Shown here: positions 1 to 6,888 of the stretch, one piece after another
How the letters are laid out: every line of letters begins with the position of its first letter
Numbering within the stretch: the stretch's first letter is position 1
IMG/VR virus record: IMGVR_UViG_3300033141_004308
Coordinates: 1-39,816 of that record
Length of the DNA stretch: 39,816 nt
Direction: 5' to 3' (one strand)
Source: a virus
Made by a program: the position numbers and the translations under genes
Notes under the pieces: model-generated
The model's database searches: none
Told to the model about the DNA's origin: nothing
What the model saw: only the letters and a program-made list of their open reading frames with translations

Positions 1-114
1 AACTTCTCATTAAGCTTTGAAACCTTCGGAAGCAATATAATATCCATTACAGAACTAAGCATGTCAGTCCCGCCCATCATCTCAAGATTCCTGTCAACAA
101 CCTTACCGAAAATC
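1..114. repeat. Terminal direct repeat, copy 1 (circular overlap)
   Basis: These 114 bases are identical to 39703-39816. The tape-measure-like frame reads straight through the join when the two copies are overlaid, so this is the overlap of a circular or circularly permuted molecule and not two separate loci. Seen directly. Whether the virion DNA is circularly permuted by headful packaging or has fixed ends cannot be told from an assembly. Confidence 0.95.
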
Positions 115-269
115 CTGTCTAACTGCATGCCAGTGAATAAAGTAGAAAGCATAGCATCCCTCATCCTACCCCAAGACCTCGAAGACTTCTCAACACTCCT
201 ATTCAAATTAGATGTCTTAACATTAACATTAACATCATAATTTACTGAAACGTTTTCTGTCAATTTCAT
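1..269 (-). CDS. Tape-measure-like tail protein, N-terminal part (continues at 39816)
   Basis: This is the first 89 codons of a 299-residue protein that crosses the circular join and ends at 39072. The start is the ATG at 269, preceded by GAGAGG at a good distance; the frame is open from there to the join. It overlaps the end of the preceding gene by 35 bases, the usual close coupling between tail-assembly chaperone and tape-measure genes. The N-terminal part is polar with many Ser, Asn and Val residues. The function rests on the gene order (tube, two small chaperone-like genes, then this) and on the hydrophobic segments in the second half. At 299 residues it would specify a short tail if it acts as the ruler. 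Confidence 0.6.
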   Translation of the reverse strand, partial: MKLTENVSVNYDVNVNVKTSNLNRSVEKSSRSWGRMRDAMLSTLFTGMQLDRIFGKVVDRNLEMMGGTDMLSSVMDIILLPKVSKLNEK

Positions 270-450
270 CAAACCTCTCTTTCCTATTTTTTAACATGTG
301 GAGGAACACGAGCCAAGGTATTTTAACGAATTCATCAAAGGAAATAAAACCATAGTCAGCGCAAAAGACTTCATACGCTTTCGTAAGCACGTCAATGAAA
401 TCCTCGTCTTTCTTGCCGATTTTACTTAATATTTCCTTTTCCAAACTCAT
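235..450 (-). CDS. Small tail-assembly chaperone-like protein
   Basis: A 71-residue acidic helical protein between the tail tube region and the tape-measure gene. Its ATG overlaps the stop of the upstream gene in an ATGA, placing it in the -1 frame relative to that gene, which is the arrangement of G/GT tail chaperone pairs in siphoviruses. The last codons upstream read GTT GAA AAA TGA, so a slip on the A run could fuse the two products, although this is not a classical heptamer. Function is inferred from position and size only; no conserved motif was recognised. Confidence 0.55.
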   Translation of the reverse strand: MSLEKEILSKIGKKDEDFIDVLTKAYEVFCADYGFISFDEFVKIPWLVFLHMLKNRKERFDEIDRKRFSKL

Positions 451-755
451 TTTTCAACAGCACTCAAAAAAGTTTGAGTAACAATTATTGAATTATTCTC
501 AACGAACTCCTTAATAACTTCCTCACTGATTTCAGGATTCGCTTCCTTCATTGCTTTAACACTAACTTCTTTCGCTATCTTCAGTATTTCCGCTTGATAC
601 TCATTCAACACGCTCGGGTCAATCTTACCGAACCTCGCTTTAATTTTTGAAAAATACTCTGCAACATGGTCTATTGTTGGCTTCATAGTGAATTCATCAT
701 CACCTATTTTGAAAGTTAAAATCCCTTTATGCCTTCTCCACTTATCCTCACTCAT
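447..755 (-). CDS. Tail-assembly chaperone-like protein
   Basis: A 102-residue protein of the late tail cluster, starting at the ATG at 755 behind a strong GGAGGATG ribosome site. The start overlaps the previous stop as TAATG. It begins with a small beta-like segment (residues about 10-30) followed by helical sequence, a layout seen in many tail chaperones that precede the tape-measure gene. A perfect 7-bp inverted repeat, ACTCAAA with TTTGAGT, lies at 462-479 close to its 3' end, just before the ATGA junction. The assignment rests on position between the tube candidate and the tape-measure gene. Confidence 0.5.
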   Translation of the reverse strand: MSEDKWRRHKGILTFKIGDDEFTMKPTIDHVAEYFSKIKARFGKIDPSVLNEYQAEILKIAKEVSVKAMKEANPEISEEVIKEFVENNSIIVTQTFLSAVEK

Positions 756-1036
756 TATTCATCCTCCTCCTTTTGCCTATTCCTTTTTGGCTTATCATCA
801 ATTGGAGCGTTTAATTTAGCTTCCAATTGCTTAATCCTTATCTCCAAATCATCAAGACGTGAATCATAGTAATCCCTCCTAATCACTTCATTCAACAAGA
901 ATTTTAAAGTCATTCCATAATCCGAAGCGAACTCCTCATTCGCTAACTTAATGAATAAATCCCTGTCTTTCTTTGGAATACGATTTATGGTAAGCCCATA
1001 ATTTATTCTATTCTCAATCTCTTCTTGAATACTCAT
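755..1036 (-). CDS. Small tail-cluster protein, helical, coiled-coil C terminus
   Basis: A 93-residue protein; the start chosen is the ATG at 1036 because GGTGATG lies just upstream. An upstream in-frame start at 1078 would overlap the previous gene and lacks a site. The middle is helical and the last 35 residues form a charged coiled coil ending in a basic and then acidic tail. It lies between the tail tube candidate and the chaperone-like gene. The family was not recognised; a tail completion or chaperone role is only suggested by position. Confidence 0.7.
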   Translation of the reverse strand: MSIQEEIENRINYGLTINRIPKKDRDLFIKLANEEFASDYGMTLKFLLNEVIRRDYYDSRLDDLEIRIKQLEAKLNAPIDDKPKRNRQKEEDE

Positions 1037-1049
1037 TTTCACATCACCT

Positions 1050-1619
1050 TTACGTGTAATCACCAAGAGCACTAACACCAGTTGTTTCAGTGCTTTCTAC
1101 ATGTCGTGTTCCACTACCACTTTTATTAAAAGCAGGAGCTTTAAAAATAAAAGTCCCACCAAGTTTTTGGTCAGTCCAATCAAAAGTTTCAGAGATTATC
1201 TCACCATTAGTCCAATAAATCCTGAAACCCTCATTCCCTGCTGAAACTTCATCAACAGCACTACTAACACTTGAATCATCAGTCCATAAAAGCGCTAACC
1301 TCACTTCCGTGTGAGAATTCGTGTTAACACTTTGATAAGGGTCTGAATTATCAATTGTTTGCCCGTCAAATATTTGAGTAACACTACCATCGCTTGGATT
1401 AACACTTACTGGAAAACAAGTTACTTCAACCTGCCAATCAGTTTGTGGGTCATACTGTTTAATCCTACCACCATTATTAATTGGTTGTCCTTTGAAATCC
1501 TTATCCCCACCTGTTATTTTAATATCACTGGTGTAAGCACCGAAATTATAAGTGCTACCATTCTTAACTGAAATCGCAACAAAACATTTTCCCTGCCATT
1601 GTTCTTTTGACATAGCCAT
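1050..1619 (-). CDS. Putative major tail (tube) protein
   Basis: A 189-residue beta-rich protein with GGGAGG upstream of the ATG at 1619 (a second ATG two codons in is also possible). It sits immediately after the neck proteins and before the chaperone and tape-measure genes, the slot of the tail tube protein in HK97-like genomes. The sequence is rich in Gly, Thr and aromatic residues with alternating strands (for example WTDQKLGGTFIFKAPAF near residue 148), which suits a tube fold. No family signature could be verified by eye; the position is the main evidence. Confidence 0.6.
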   Translation of the reverse strand: MAMSKEQWQGKCFVAISVKNGSTYNFGAYTSDIKITGGDKDFKGQPINNGGRIKQYDPQTDWQVEVTCFPVSVNPSDGSVTQIFDGQTIDNSDPYQSVNTNSHTEVRLALLWTDDSSVSSAVDEVSAGNEGFRIYWTNGEIISETFDWTDQKLGGTFIFKAPAFNKSGSGTRHVESTETTGVSALGDYT

Positions 1620-1625
1620 TTTAAC

Positions 1626-2087
1626 CTAACCTCCCATTATTTTTTTAAACAAATAATTATACCTATTCTTTAATTCAACAATCATTTCTTGTTTCAACGT
1701 ATCAAGCGCTCTTCTAATATGAGGAGTGTATTTCTTAATCATCCAATACTTCTTATTAAGTGCTCTCTTATAACCCCTATCCCTCGCCCATTGCTTCATC
1801 CTCCTCGTAACCCTTCTTCTCTCAGGAAGTCCAAGACCAAGTTCTTGCTCAGCACCATAACCAACCTTATTACCTACTTTAAAACCTTTTTGCGTAGTCC
1901 TGAAATAAATACTCCTCTTAAGACCTCCTCTCCAATAAGGAGCGAATTGTCTTGCCTTACCCCTAACCATCAACCCAAACCTATGCATTAAATCCTTATT
2001 CCTATGAGTTTGAATTGCTTCTCTGAACTCCTTCCACCTTCTCTCCTGGTCTTCCTTAACACTTAATAAATTACCACGCATAATCAT
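1626..2087 (-). CDS. HK97 gp10-like neck/tail completion protein
   Basis: A 153-residue basic protein whose start overlaps the upstream stop as ATGA. The segment KARQFAPYWRGGLKRSI at about residues 44-60 matches the gp10-like signature in which an Ala-Pro pair precedes a Gly-x-Leu-x-x-Ser stretch. Members close the head-to-tail interface. The gene lies between the probable tail terminator and the tube gene, as expected. The C-terminal third is strongly basic and helical, which is more extended than in many relatives. Confidence 0.7.
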   Translation of the reverse strand: MIMRGNLLSVKEDQERRWKEFREAIQTHRNKDLMHRFGLMVRGKARQFAPYWRGGLKRSIYFRTTQKGFKVGNKVGYGAEQELGLGLPERRRVTRRMKQWARDRGYKRALNKKYWMIKKYTPHIRRALDTLKQEMIVELKNRYNYLFKKIMGG

Positions 2088-2515
2088 AATTTCACCATCC
2101 TATAAGACACCTCAATATCAACATTAAAATAATTAACACTCCCCTCTCTTGTCTTCGAAAAATTAGTTCCTTCAATATTGAAAAGATAAGCATGAGAATT
2201 ACAAGTAACACTCTCATTAGTTCTTAAAGCCTCTCTCACAGCAGCAACAATAGTCCTAACAACACTCTCCTTCATGCTCGCAGTCACGCACTCAATTAAA
2301 ATAGTTCCAATAACCTCAAACTTACCATTATTAGTCATTCTCTTAGAAGTTATTTCAGGACAATGAACAAGAACATAAGCCCCCCTGCCCTTAGTTAATT
2401 CTAAAGGTATTCCATCTAAAACCTTAGCAAGAGAACTAACAGTAGTATCATTCTTCAAAATATTATAAACCGTTGATTGTAATTCTGTTTCAATATTACC
2501 ATACGTGATTGTCAA
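2084..2515 (-). CDS. Tail terminator / minor neck protein candidate
   Basis: A 143-residue protein with a TTG start at 2515 behind GAGGTG. The pattern of an N-terminal helix (ETELQSTVYNILKND), a central strand with ILIECV, a helix (VRTIVAAVREAL) and a final strand pair ending in DIEVSYRMV fits the tail-terminator fold of siphoviruses and myoviruses. It lies between the gp6-like connector and the gp10-like protein, the standard place. Assignment is by order and fold pattern, not by a motif. Confidence 0.55.
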   Translation of the reverse strand: MTITYGNIETELQSTVYNILKNDTTVSSLAKVLDGIPLELTKGRGAYVLVHCPEITSKRMTNNGKFEVIGTILIECVTASMKESVVRTIVAAVREALRTNESVTCNSHAYLFNIEGTNFSKTREGSVNYFNVDIEVSYRMVKL

Positions 2516-2523
2516 TTTAACAC

Positions 2524-2556
2524 CTCATACCGAGATGATTTTAAACTCATACCGAG
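2524..2556. repeat. Paired 11-bp repeats in the connector/terminator gap
   Basis: The sequence CTCATACCGAG occurs at 2524-2534 and again at 2546-2556, exactly 22 bp apart, filling the gap between two late genes. Each copy has complementary CTC/GAG ends, so either could form a tiny hairpin. The 22-bp period places both copies on the same DNA face, as operator half-sites often are. An RNA processing or protein-binding role is possible; none is shown. Confidence 0.6.
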
Positions 2557-3096
2557 TTATTTACCGATTTCAGAGTTACCTAACCTATCCACTAACTTGA
2601 ATACCTCCGAAATCATGTTATCGAAATCGCCTGGTTTAAGCAAGTTAGCCACGATTAAAACCGTTAAAAACTTAACGTAATCAGGCACTGATGAGTAACC
2701 ATAAGTGTAAGTAATCTTTATTGATTTAGGGTAGTCAGGCCAAACACTCGTAGTATTACAATCATCTGTGAGCACTACTCTCCCAACATCATTGTAAAGC
2801 ACGTAATCATTAGTTCTGCCTTCAGTTAGTTCAGTGTAAGTCCCGTCATTATTAGCGTCAACACTTAAAGATGAAACACTCAAAACAGGGAAATGGTTGA
2901 GGAAAAAACTATCAGTGCCATTACCATCATAGTATTCAGTAAGAGTAACTCCACCCTCTGTGAAATCATGCCCTGTGCGTGCGTCAATAAAACTCTCAGC
3001 GTATTCAATCATCGATGTTATTTGCGCATCGCTAAACTCAGCACTATTCACATTAGTGAAATTCCTCACATCATCTACGGTGGCATACTTAACCAT
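2557..3096 (-). CDS. Head-tail connector, gp6-like
   Basis: A 179-residue protein beginning with a helical segment of the type seen in HK97 gp6 and related adaptor proteins (SDAQITSMIEYAESFIDARTG at about residues 22-42), followed by beta strands (TLTEYYDGNGTDSFFLNHFPV) typical of the family, which reads as tolerance for a hydrophobic ring interface. It directly follows the major capsid gene, as expected for the first adaptor ring on the portal. The ATG at 3096 has TTGAGGA upstream. Confidence 0.75.
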   Translation of the reverse strand: MVKYATVDDVRNFTNVNSAEFSDAQITSMIEYAESFIDARTGHDFTEGGVTLTEYYDGNGTDSFFLNHFPVLSVSSLSVDANNDGTYTELTEGRTNDYVLYNDVGRVVLTDDCNTTSVWPDYPKSIKITYTYGYSSVPDYVKFLTVLIVANLLKPGDFDNMISEVFKLVDRLGNSEIGK

Positions 3097-3128
3097 TTTT
3101 TCCTCAACCTACTAAATAACTAATGTTA

Positions 3129-4043
3129 TTATGCTGTTTTGATGTATTCAATCTTACAAATTGCATTAGGGTAAGCTGTGTTAAATGCAACTCTAAGATT
3201 ACTCTGTAATTTCCATGTGTCATCATCTATGTCATAAAACTTATGGACTTTAAGACCACGTCTTAATCCAAATATTCCACATTTCTTGGATTTCATAACA
3301 TAGACGTCAGTTAATGTAGTGCTTGTTCCTTTAGTTAAGTTCGCTGGAACTGAACTCGTGGTATAAACTTTCATACCATAAACAGTTCCAATCGCTCCTT
3401 CCTTAAGTAATGGACTTCCAAATGTTTCCATGTTAAATATTGGCCTATTACTGCCATCAGTTAAATCCATTAATTTCTTAATTATTGCTGGATTACAGAC
3501 AACAACATCATAATTAAAGTGGTCAGTCCATCCTTCCTTCTTAGCACTTGTGAATTTATCAAGTGAAATGTCATCTCCATTAGATTCAGTTGAAGACACT
3601 GTATTACCTGCTTTCGCTGACAAACAAGTTGTTGAGAAAATGTAAGTTCCATTAATTACATTCTCATCAATCGCAAGAGCAATGTCTTGAGCCATTTGGT
3701 CAGCGACCATGTTCATAACATCAACAACACTATCCTCCATTAATTCAGTGCTCATCTTAGTTAATGTAGCGAGTTTCACTGCGTTCAATGTTACTTGACC
3801 GAATGTGACATCACTTGCTGTTATTGTTCCTGCTTCACCAGGATACCTAACAGTTGTTCCTGACACAAGTGTTGGTGCTTTCCAAGTATCACTTGTCATA
3901 TTCACTCTTTCAAAGAATTTTAACATAATAGATTTTTCTTGAACTAACTCGTAGATTTTCCTGGCAAATTGTTCGGGAACGGAATAACCTCCCTTACTAT
4001 CAGTGCCTTCCACGAGTGTCTTATTTATGTCTAAACTTGGCAT
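3129..4043 (-). CDS. Major capsid protein, HK97 fold
   Basis: A 304-residue protein with the strongest ribosome site of the late region (AAAGGAGGT) before its ATG. The N-terminal TDSKGGYSVPEQFARKI element, the spine-helix region around residues 95-125 (MSTELMEDSVVDVMNMV), the NP-A-domain segment (VVCNPAIIKKLM) and the C-terminal P-domain-like strands ending in ICKIEYI follow the HK97 capsid plan. It lies next to protease/scaffold genes and before the connector, which is the canonical order. No long delta domain precedes the fold, so the scaffold function is probably carried by the separate upstream gene. Confidence 0.9.
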   Translation of the reverse strand: MPSLDINKTLVEGTDSKGGYSVPEQFARKIYELVQEKSIMLKFFERVNMTSDTWKAPTLVSGTTVRYPGEAGTITASDVTFGQVTLNAVKLATLTKMSTELMEDSVVDVMNMVADQMAQDIALAIDENVINGTYIFSTTCLSAKAGNTVSSTESNGDDISLDKFTSAKKEGWTDHFNYDVVVCNPAIIKKLMDLTDGSNRPIFNMETFGSPLLKEGAIGTVYGMKVYTTSSVPANLTKGTSTTLTDVYVMKSKKCGIFGLRRGLKVHKFYDIDDDTWKLQSNLRVAFNTAYPNAICKIEYIKTA

Positions 4044-4045
4044 TT

Positions 4046-4750
4046 TTAATTACCTCCTTTAATCCATTCAGCACCTAATTCGCCGACGGATTTTTCAATA
4101 TTTTTTTCAAACAAGGTTTCCTTCTTTTCCTTGCTTTCTCTTGTTAAAGATTTCTTAATTTCATCTTTAACAGCATCAAGCAATTTATTAAACTCTTCTT
4201 TTGATAATGAAACTTTGATATCTTTTTCTATCTCAGTTTCTGTTTTCTTTTCTTCCACTGCTTCTTCCACTGCTTCTTCTTTTGGTTCTTCTTTTGGTTC
4301 TTCTTTTGGTTCTTCCTTTACTTCCTCTGTTTGAATCTCATCTTTCTTTTCCCCTAATTCATCCTTTTTAATTTCATCTTTAGTCATTTTAACATCAACC
4401 TCTTTTGGTTTTAATTGTTTAAAATTATCAATGTTGATACCATACTTTTTTGCTCTACTAATTATCTTATTGTAAGCTGTTTTCTTTTCTTCCTCTGTCC
4501 ATCCTGTTGTTTGATTAAAGCGTGCCATAGCATTCCTGACATGCGCTTCATCAAAAATAGGTAATTTCTTCAGGCGAGGAAAAGCATAAAACTCGCTTTC
4601 ACTCATTCCAAGTTGTTTTCTCTTCTCCTCCATCGCTGTAACCTTAGCTTTTTCTATGAGCAATTCCTTATTAATGGCATCAGGATACGCAGGAATACCC
4701 ACTGCGCTCGTCTCCATTAACTCAACATCGTTAATTATTTCATTAGCCAT
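4046..4750 (-). CDS. Protease C-terminal segment fused to DUF6582-like domain and charged scaffold
   Basis: A 234-residue protein in three parts. Residues 8-25 read VELMETSAVGIPAYPDA, the closing strand of prohead proteases (usually a Leu-x-Glu-x-Ser-x-Val-x-x-Pro-Ala pattern). Residues 56-104 (FPRLKKLPIFDEAHVRNAMARF onward in short form) resemble a small helical domain found next to phage proteases. Residues 122-234 are a very acidic and basic coiled segment with GAAGAACCAAAA-type 15-bp repeats (EEPK units), typical of scaffolds. The reading frame is the same as that of the upstream protease gene and is separated from it by one TGA. An internal ATG at 4387 has GAGGTTGATG upstream and would yield scaffold alone. 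Confidence 0.8.
   Translation of the reverse strand: MANEIINDVELMETSAVGIPAYPDAINKELLIEKAKVTAMEEKRKQLGMSESEFYAFPRLKKLPIFDEAHVRNAMARFNQTTGWTEEEKKTAYNKIISRAKKYGINIDNFKQLKPKEVDVKMTKDEIKKDELGEKKDEIQTEEVKEEPKEEPKEEPKEEAVEEAVEEKKTETEIEKDIKVSLSKEEFNKLLDAVKDEIKKSLTRESKEKKETLFEKNIEKSVGELGAEWIKGGN
4385..4420 (-). promoter_or_regulatory. Internal ribosome site and in-frame start for a scaffold-only product
   Basis: The minus strand reads AAAGAGGTTGATG followed by a short spacer and ATG at 4387, codon 122 of the scaffold gene. The spacing and sequence match the ribosome sites of this virus. A start here gives about 113 residues made only of the charged scaffold segment, as in phages where the scaffold starts inside the protease gene. 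Seen in sequence; use is inferred. Confidence 0.5.
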
Positions 4751-4756
4751 GATTAA

Positions 4757-5323
4757 TCACTTCCTCTTACCGCCAATTGAAAAACCAATCGGCATTTTTG
4801 ATTTAATGTAATTATAATACTTCTCACTATCAGGATGGTGTTTATTAAGCCTTACAATCCCTTTAACGTGCGTGTGAGTGTCATCCCAGAAACCAGCCAC
4901 CCACTTACCCATACAATCCTGCCAACGATAAACTTTATTCCCATACTCATCCCTGCCATGATTACTATAAAAAGGTATTCTACCTGAATTCAACGCCTTA
5001 ATTATTGAATTACAAGCTTTCTCTGACATTCTCTCACCATCCCTATCCTCTTTAAGACCGCTAACAGTTCCTGACACGTATTTCTCGCCATTGTATTCGA
5101 AAGCAACGCATCCTTCATCCAAATCATAGGATTTAATAACTTCTGTGATTTCCTCTTTAAAAGAATATCCTGCTTTCTTAACAGCAGCGTTAGCAACAGC
5201 GAACGCTTTACTCTCATCATTGTATTGCTTAAACGCATTATTGAAAGTAGCAAGCCATATTTCCTGAGCGTGTTTAGGCAATTTTTTAATGTTATCAGGC
5301 AAGGTTTCCATAGTGTAAGGCAT
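4757..5323 (-). CDS. ChaB domain fused to prohead maturation protease
   Basis: A 188-residue protein. Residues 1-45 are a ChaB-like domain (LPDNIKKLPKHAQEIWLATF in its core), and residues 65-186 look like a U35/XkdF-type prohead protease with the catalytic-type His in FYSNHGRDEYG and the Ser in PIGFSIGG near the end. The protein stops directly after GFSIGGKRK at a single TGA; the expected last strand of the protease is found in frame just downstream in the next gene. The ATG at 5323 lies about 27 bp from a TATA-like element in a 48-bp repeat, so its mRNA should have almost no leader. Confidence 0.8.
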   Translation of the reverse strand: MPYTMETLPDNIKKLPKHAQEIWLATFNNAFKQYNDESKAFAVANAAVKKAGYSFKEEITEVIKSYDLDEGCVAFEYNGEKYVSGTVSGLKEDRDGERMSEKACNSIIKALNSGRIPFYSNHGRDEYGNKVYRWQDCMGKWVAGFWDDTHTHVKGIVRLNKHHPDSEKYYNYIKSKMPIGFSIGGKRK

Positions 5324-5365
5324 ATTAACTACTAAGTAGTCATAATATTTAAGTATTTTCTTTTA
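5318..5365 (-). promoter_or_regulatory. Late promoter/operator repeat, copy 1 (before protease)
   Basis: A 48-bp sequence repeated perfectly at 8449-8496. On the minus strand it starts with the TAA of the upstream gene, then GAAAATACTTAAATATT (BRE plus TATA-like), then the palindrome ACTACTTAGTAGT at 5328-5340, and ends at the ATG of the protease gene. TATA-to-ATG distance predicts a leaderless or nearly leaderless transcript. The palindrome between TATA and start is placed like a repressor or activator operator. Confidence 0.8.
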
Positions 5366-6625
5366 CCATGAATTTAATGCAACTCTTTTCCATGTATTAG
5401 TTGCAACGCAAACATAAATATAATCAGTATCATATGTTATTGTTCCTTTAACACCTTGGTCTAATGCAGAGCTTGGAGTGTATGATTGCGAGATTCTAAT
5501 ACTTGCGAAAGAAGGGCTTGAAGTAGTTAATACTTCCTGGTCTTGCTGATACAAGTTATTGTATGCTGATTGAGTTAAGTGATAATACTCGTCTGATGTT
5601 CCTCCTTGCAATTCAGCGAGTTCATTATGCAAGGGCACGATTGCTGAACTGAATTGAGTTGTGAAAGCGCTTTCAATTGAGGCAAACGTAGTAGCGTCTT
5701 TTTGAACAATAATCTTACCAATCAACCTTCCAACATCACTTAATTCATCAGGAATATTTGTTGGCGGGTCAGCCGCACTTGCTTGCGAGGATAAGTAATT
5801 ACCACGCCCGTAAACAACATAAACGCTTCCATCAACTAATTGATAAACCCAGTGTACGCCATAACGATTATTACCAAGTGTTGCTAATGTTCCACTACCA
5901 TCATCATAGTGTTGATTATCAATAATTGTTTGACCCGTGACTTTAGTCCAACCGCCACTCCCGTCCTGGTAAACATAAGTGAAAGTATCAGTCGTTGATA
6001 AGAACGCATTAATTGTTTTCTTAGTTAATCCAGCCCAAATAGTTCCTGTTGTGATGCCAAAAGCAAGATTACTGTCCTCGTAAATCATTAAACCAGTTGA
6101 ACGCTGTAACTTGCCATTCACTTCAATATCCTTGAAGAAAGTATTCATTTGATAATTGCTTATTAATTGTCCTGCATGCACCACGTGCAATACCCCGTCT
6201 TCCTTATAAACTTCTCCTAACACAACATTTGTGTTTCTATCGTTCGGGATTGAAGAAGCGCTTGTAACTACTGGATTACCCGCATTATACTTAACATAAA
6301 TGTAATTAGGACCTTCATTCACAGTGAGAGTTGTTTCACTCCAATCAAAAAACATTATCTCAGCATCAACACTATCAGTTGCTCTTATCAAACCAGTTCC
6401 TGCACTAACAGTTACTGTTCCATCACCATTATCAGTGAAATCACCACCACTAATTTTACCAGCACTTGAAATAACATCAGTGAAATCCTTTAAATTATTA
6501 TAAGTAGTTCCATCAATCGTTGGAAAAGATATTTGCTCAGAATTATGTGATAAAACCTTATCATTAAGAAACATTTTATGCCCAATAATATGCTTCCTTG
6601 CAATATCATGATTATTCTCAGACAT
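5363..6625 (-). CDS. Fibre/decoration-like structural protein in the head cluster
   Basis: A 420-residue protein (ATG at 6625; a GTG one codon upstream is also possible). The early part is a beta-rich domain (GDFTDNGDGTVTVSAGTG, residues about 61-78) common in phage tail or head fibres; near residue 340 comes GGTSDEYYHLTQSAYNNL, a motif of fibre and baseplate proteins; and the end has the DTDYIYVCVATNTWKRVAL segment widely found at C termini of phage fibres. Its place between portal and protease is unusual for a tail fibre, so a head fibre or portal-vertex spike is possible. Confidence 0.75.
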   Translation of the reverse strand: MSENNHDIARKHIIGHKMFLNDKVLSHNSEQISFPTIDGTTYNNLKDFTDVISSAGKISGGDFTDNGDGTVTVSAGTGLIRATDSVDAEIMFFDWSETTLTVNEGPNYIYVKYNAGNPVVTSASSIPNDRNTNVVLGEVYKEDGVLHVVHAGQLISNYQMNTFFKDIEVNGKLQRSTGLMIYEDSNLAFGITTGTIWAGLTKKTINAFLSTTDTFTYVYQDGSGGWTKVTGQTIIDNQHYDDGSGTLATLGNNRYGVHWVYQLVDGSVYVVYGRGNYLSSQASAADPPTNIPDELSDVGRLIGKIIVQKDATTFASIESAFTTQFSSAIVPLHNELAELQGGTSDEYYHLTQSAYNNLYQQDQEVLTTSSPSFASIRISQSYTPSSALDQGVKGTITYDTDYIYVCVATNTWKRVALNSW

Positions 6626-6887
6626 CACTAACCACCCTTGTTATTACAAGAGTAGTGCCACCTGAATTATCAAAAGTATCAGTCACCTTACGACCAAGAG
6701 AAGCACTACTTGTAACAATACTTGAAACCTCATCCTTATTACTATCAACATAATTTATAGTAGTTACAGCGTCATCACTATTCAAAATCCTCATGCTCTC
6801 ATCTGAATAATAAATCAAAACAGGAAAAGGATTACTATTACTAACTTTATTCCCGAACTGGTCAATAATAAAAGATGATGGAGGCAT
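6618..6887 (-). CDS. Small structural protein next to portal
   Basis: An 89-residue beta-rich protein between portal and the fibre-like gene, with GAGGTGAGG before its ATG and an 8-base overlap with the next start. Sequence such as QFGNKVSNSNPFPV near the N terminus resembles the opening of small phage head-decoration or fibre-base proteins. No family was recognised with certainty. Its tight packing suggests it works with the fibre-like product. Confidence 0.65.
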   Translation of the reverse strand: MPPSSFIIDQFGNKVSNSNPFPVLIYYSDESMRILNSDDAVTTINYVDSNKDEVSSIVTSSASLGRKVTDTFDNSGGTTLVITRVVSDV

Positions 6888-6888
6888 T

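Noticed and set aside
4131-4334. Serine-rich open frame on the plus strand
   Set aside because: It is the reverse of the acidic EEPK repeats in the scaffold gene, with no promoter or ribosome site.
4757-4759. Selenocysteine at the in-frame TGA
   Set aside because: No selenoprotein context, no SECIS-like element recognised, and the position is not a catalytic residue in prohead proteases.
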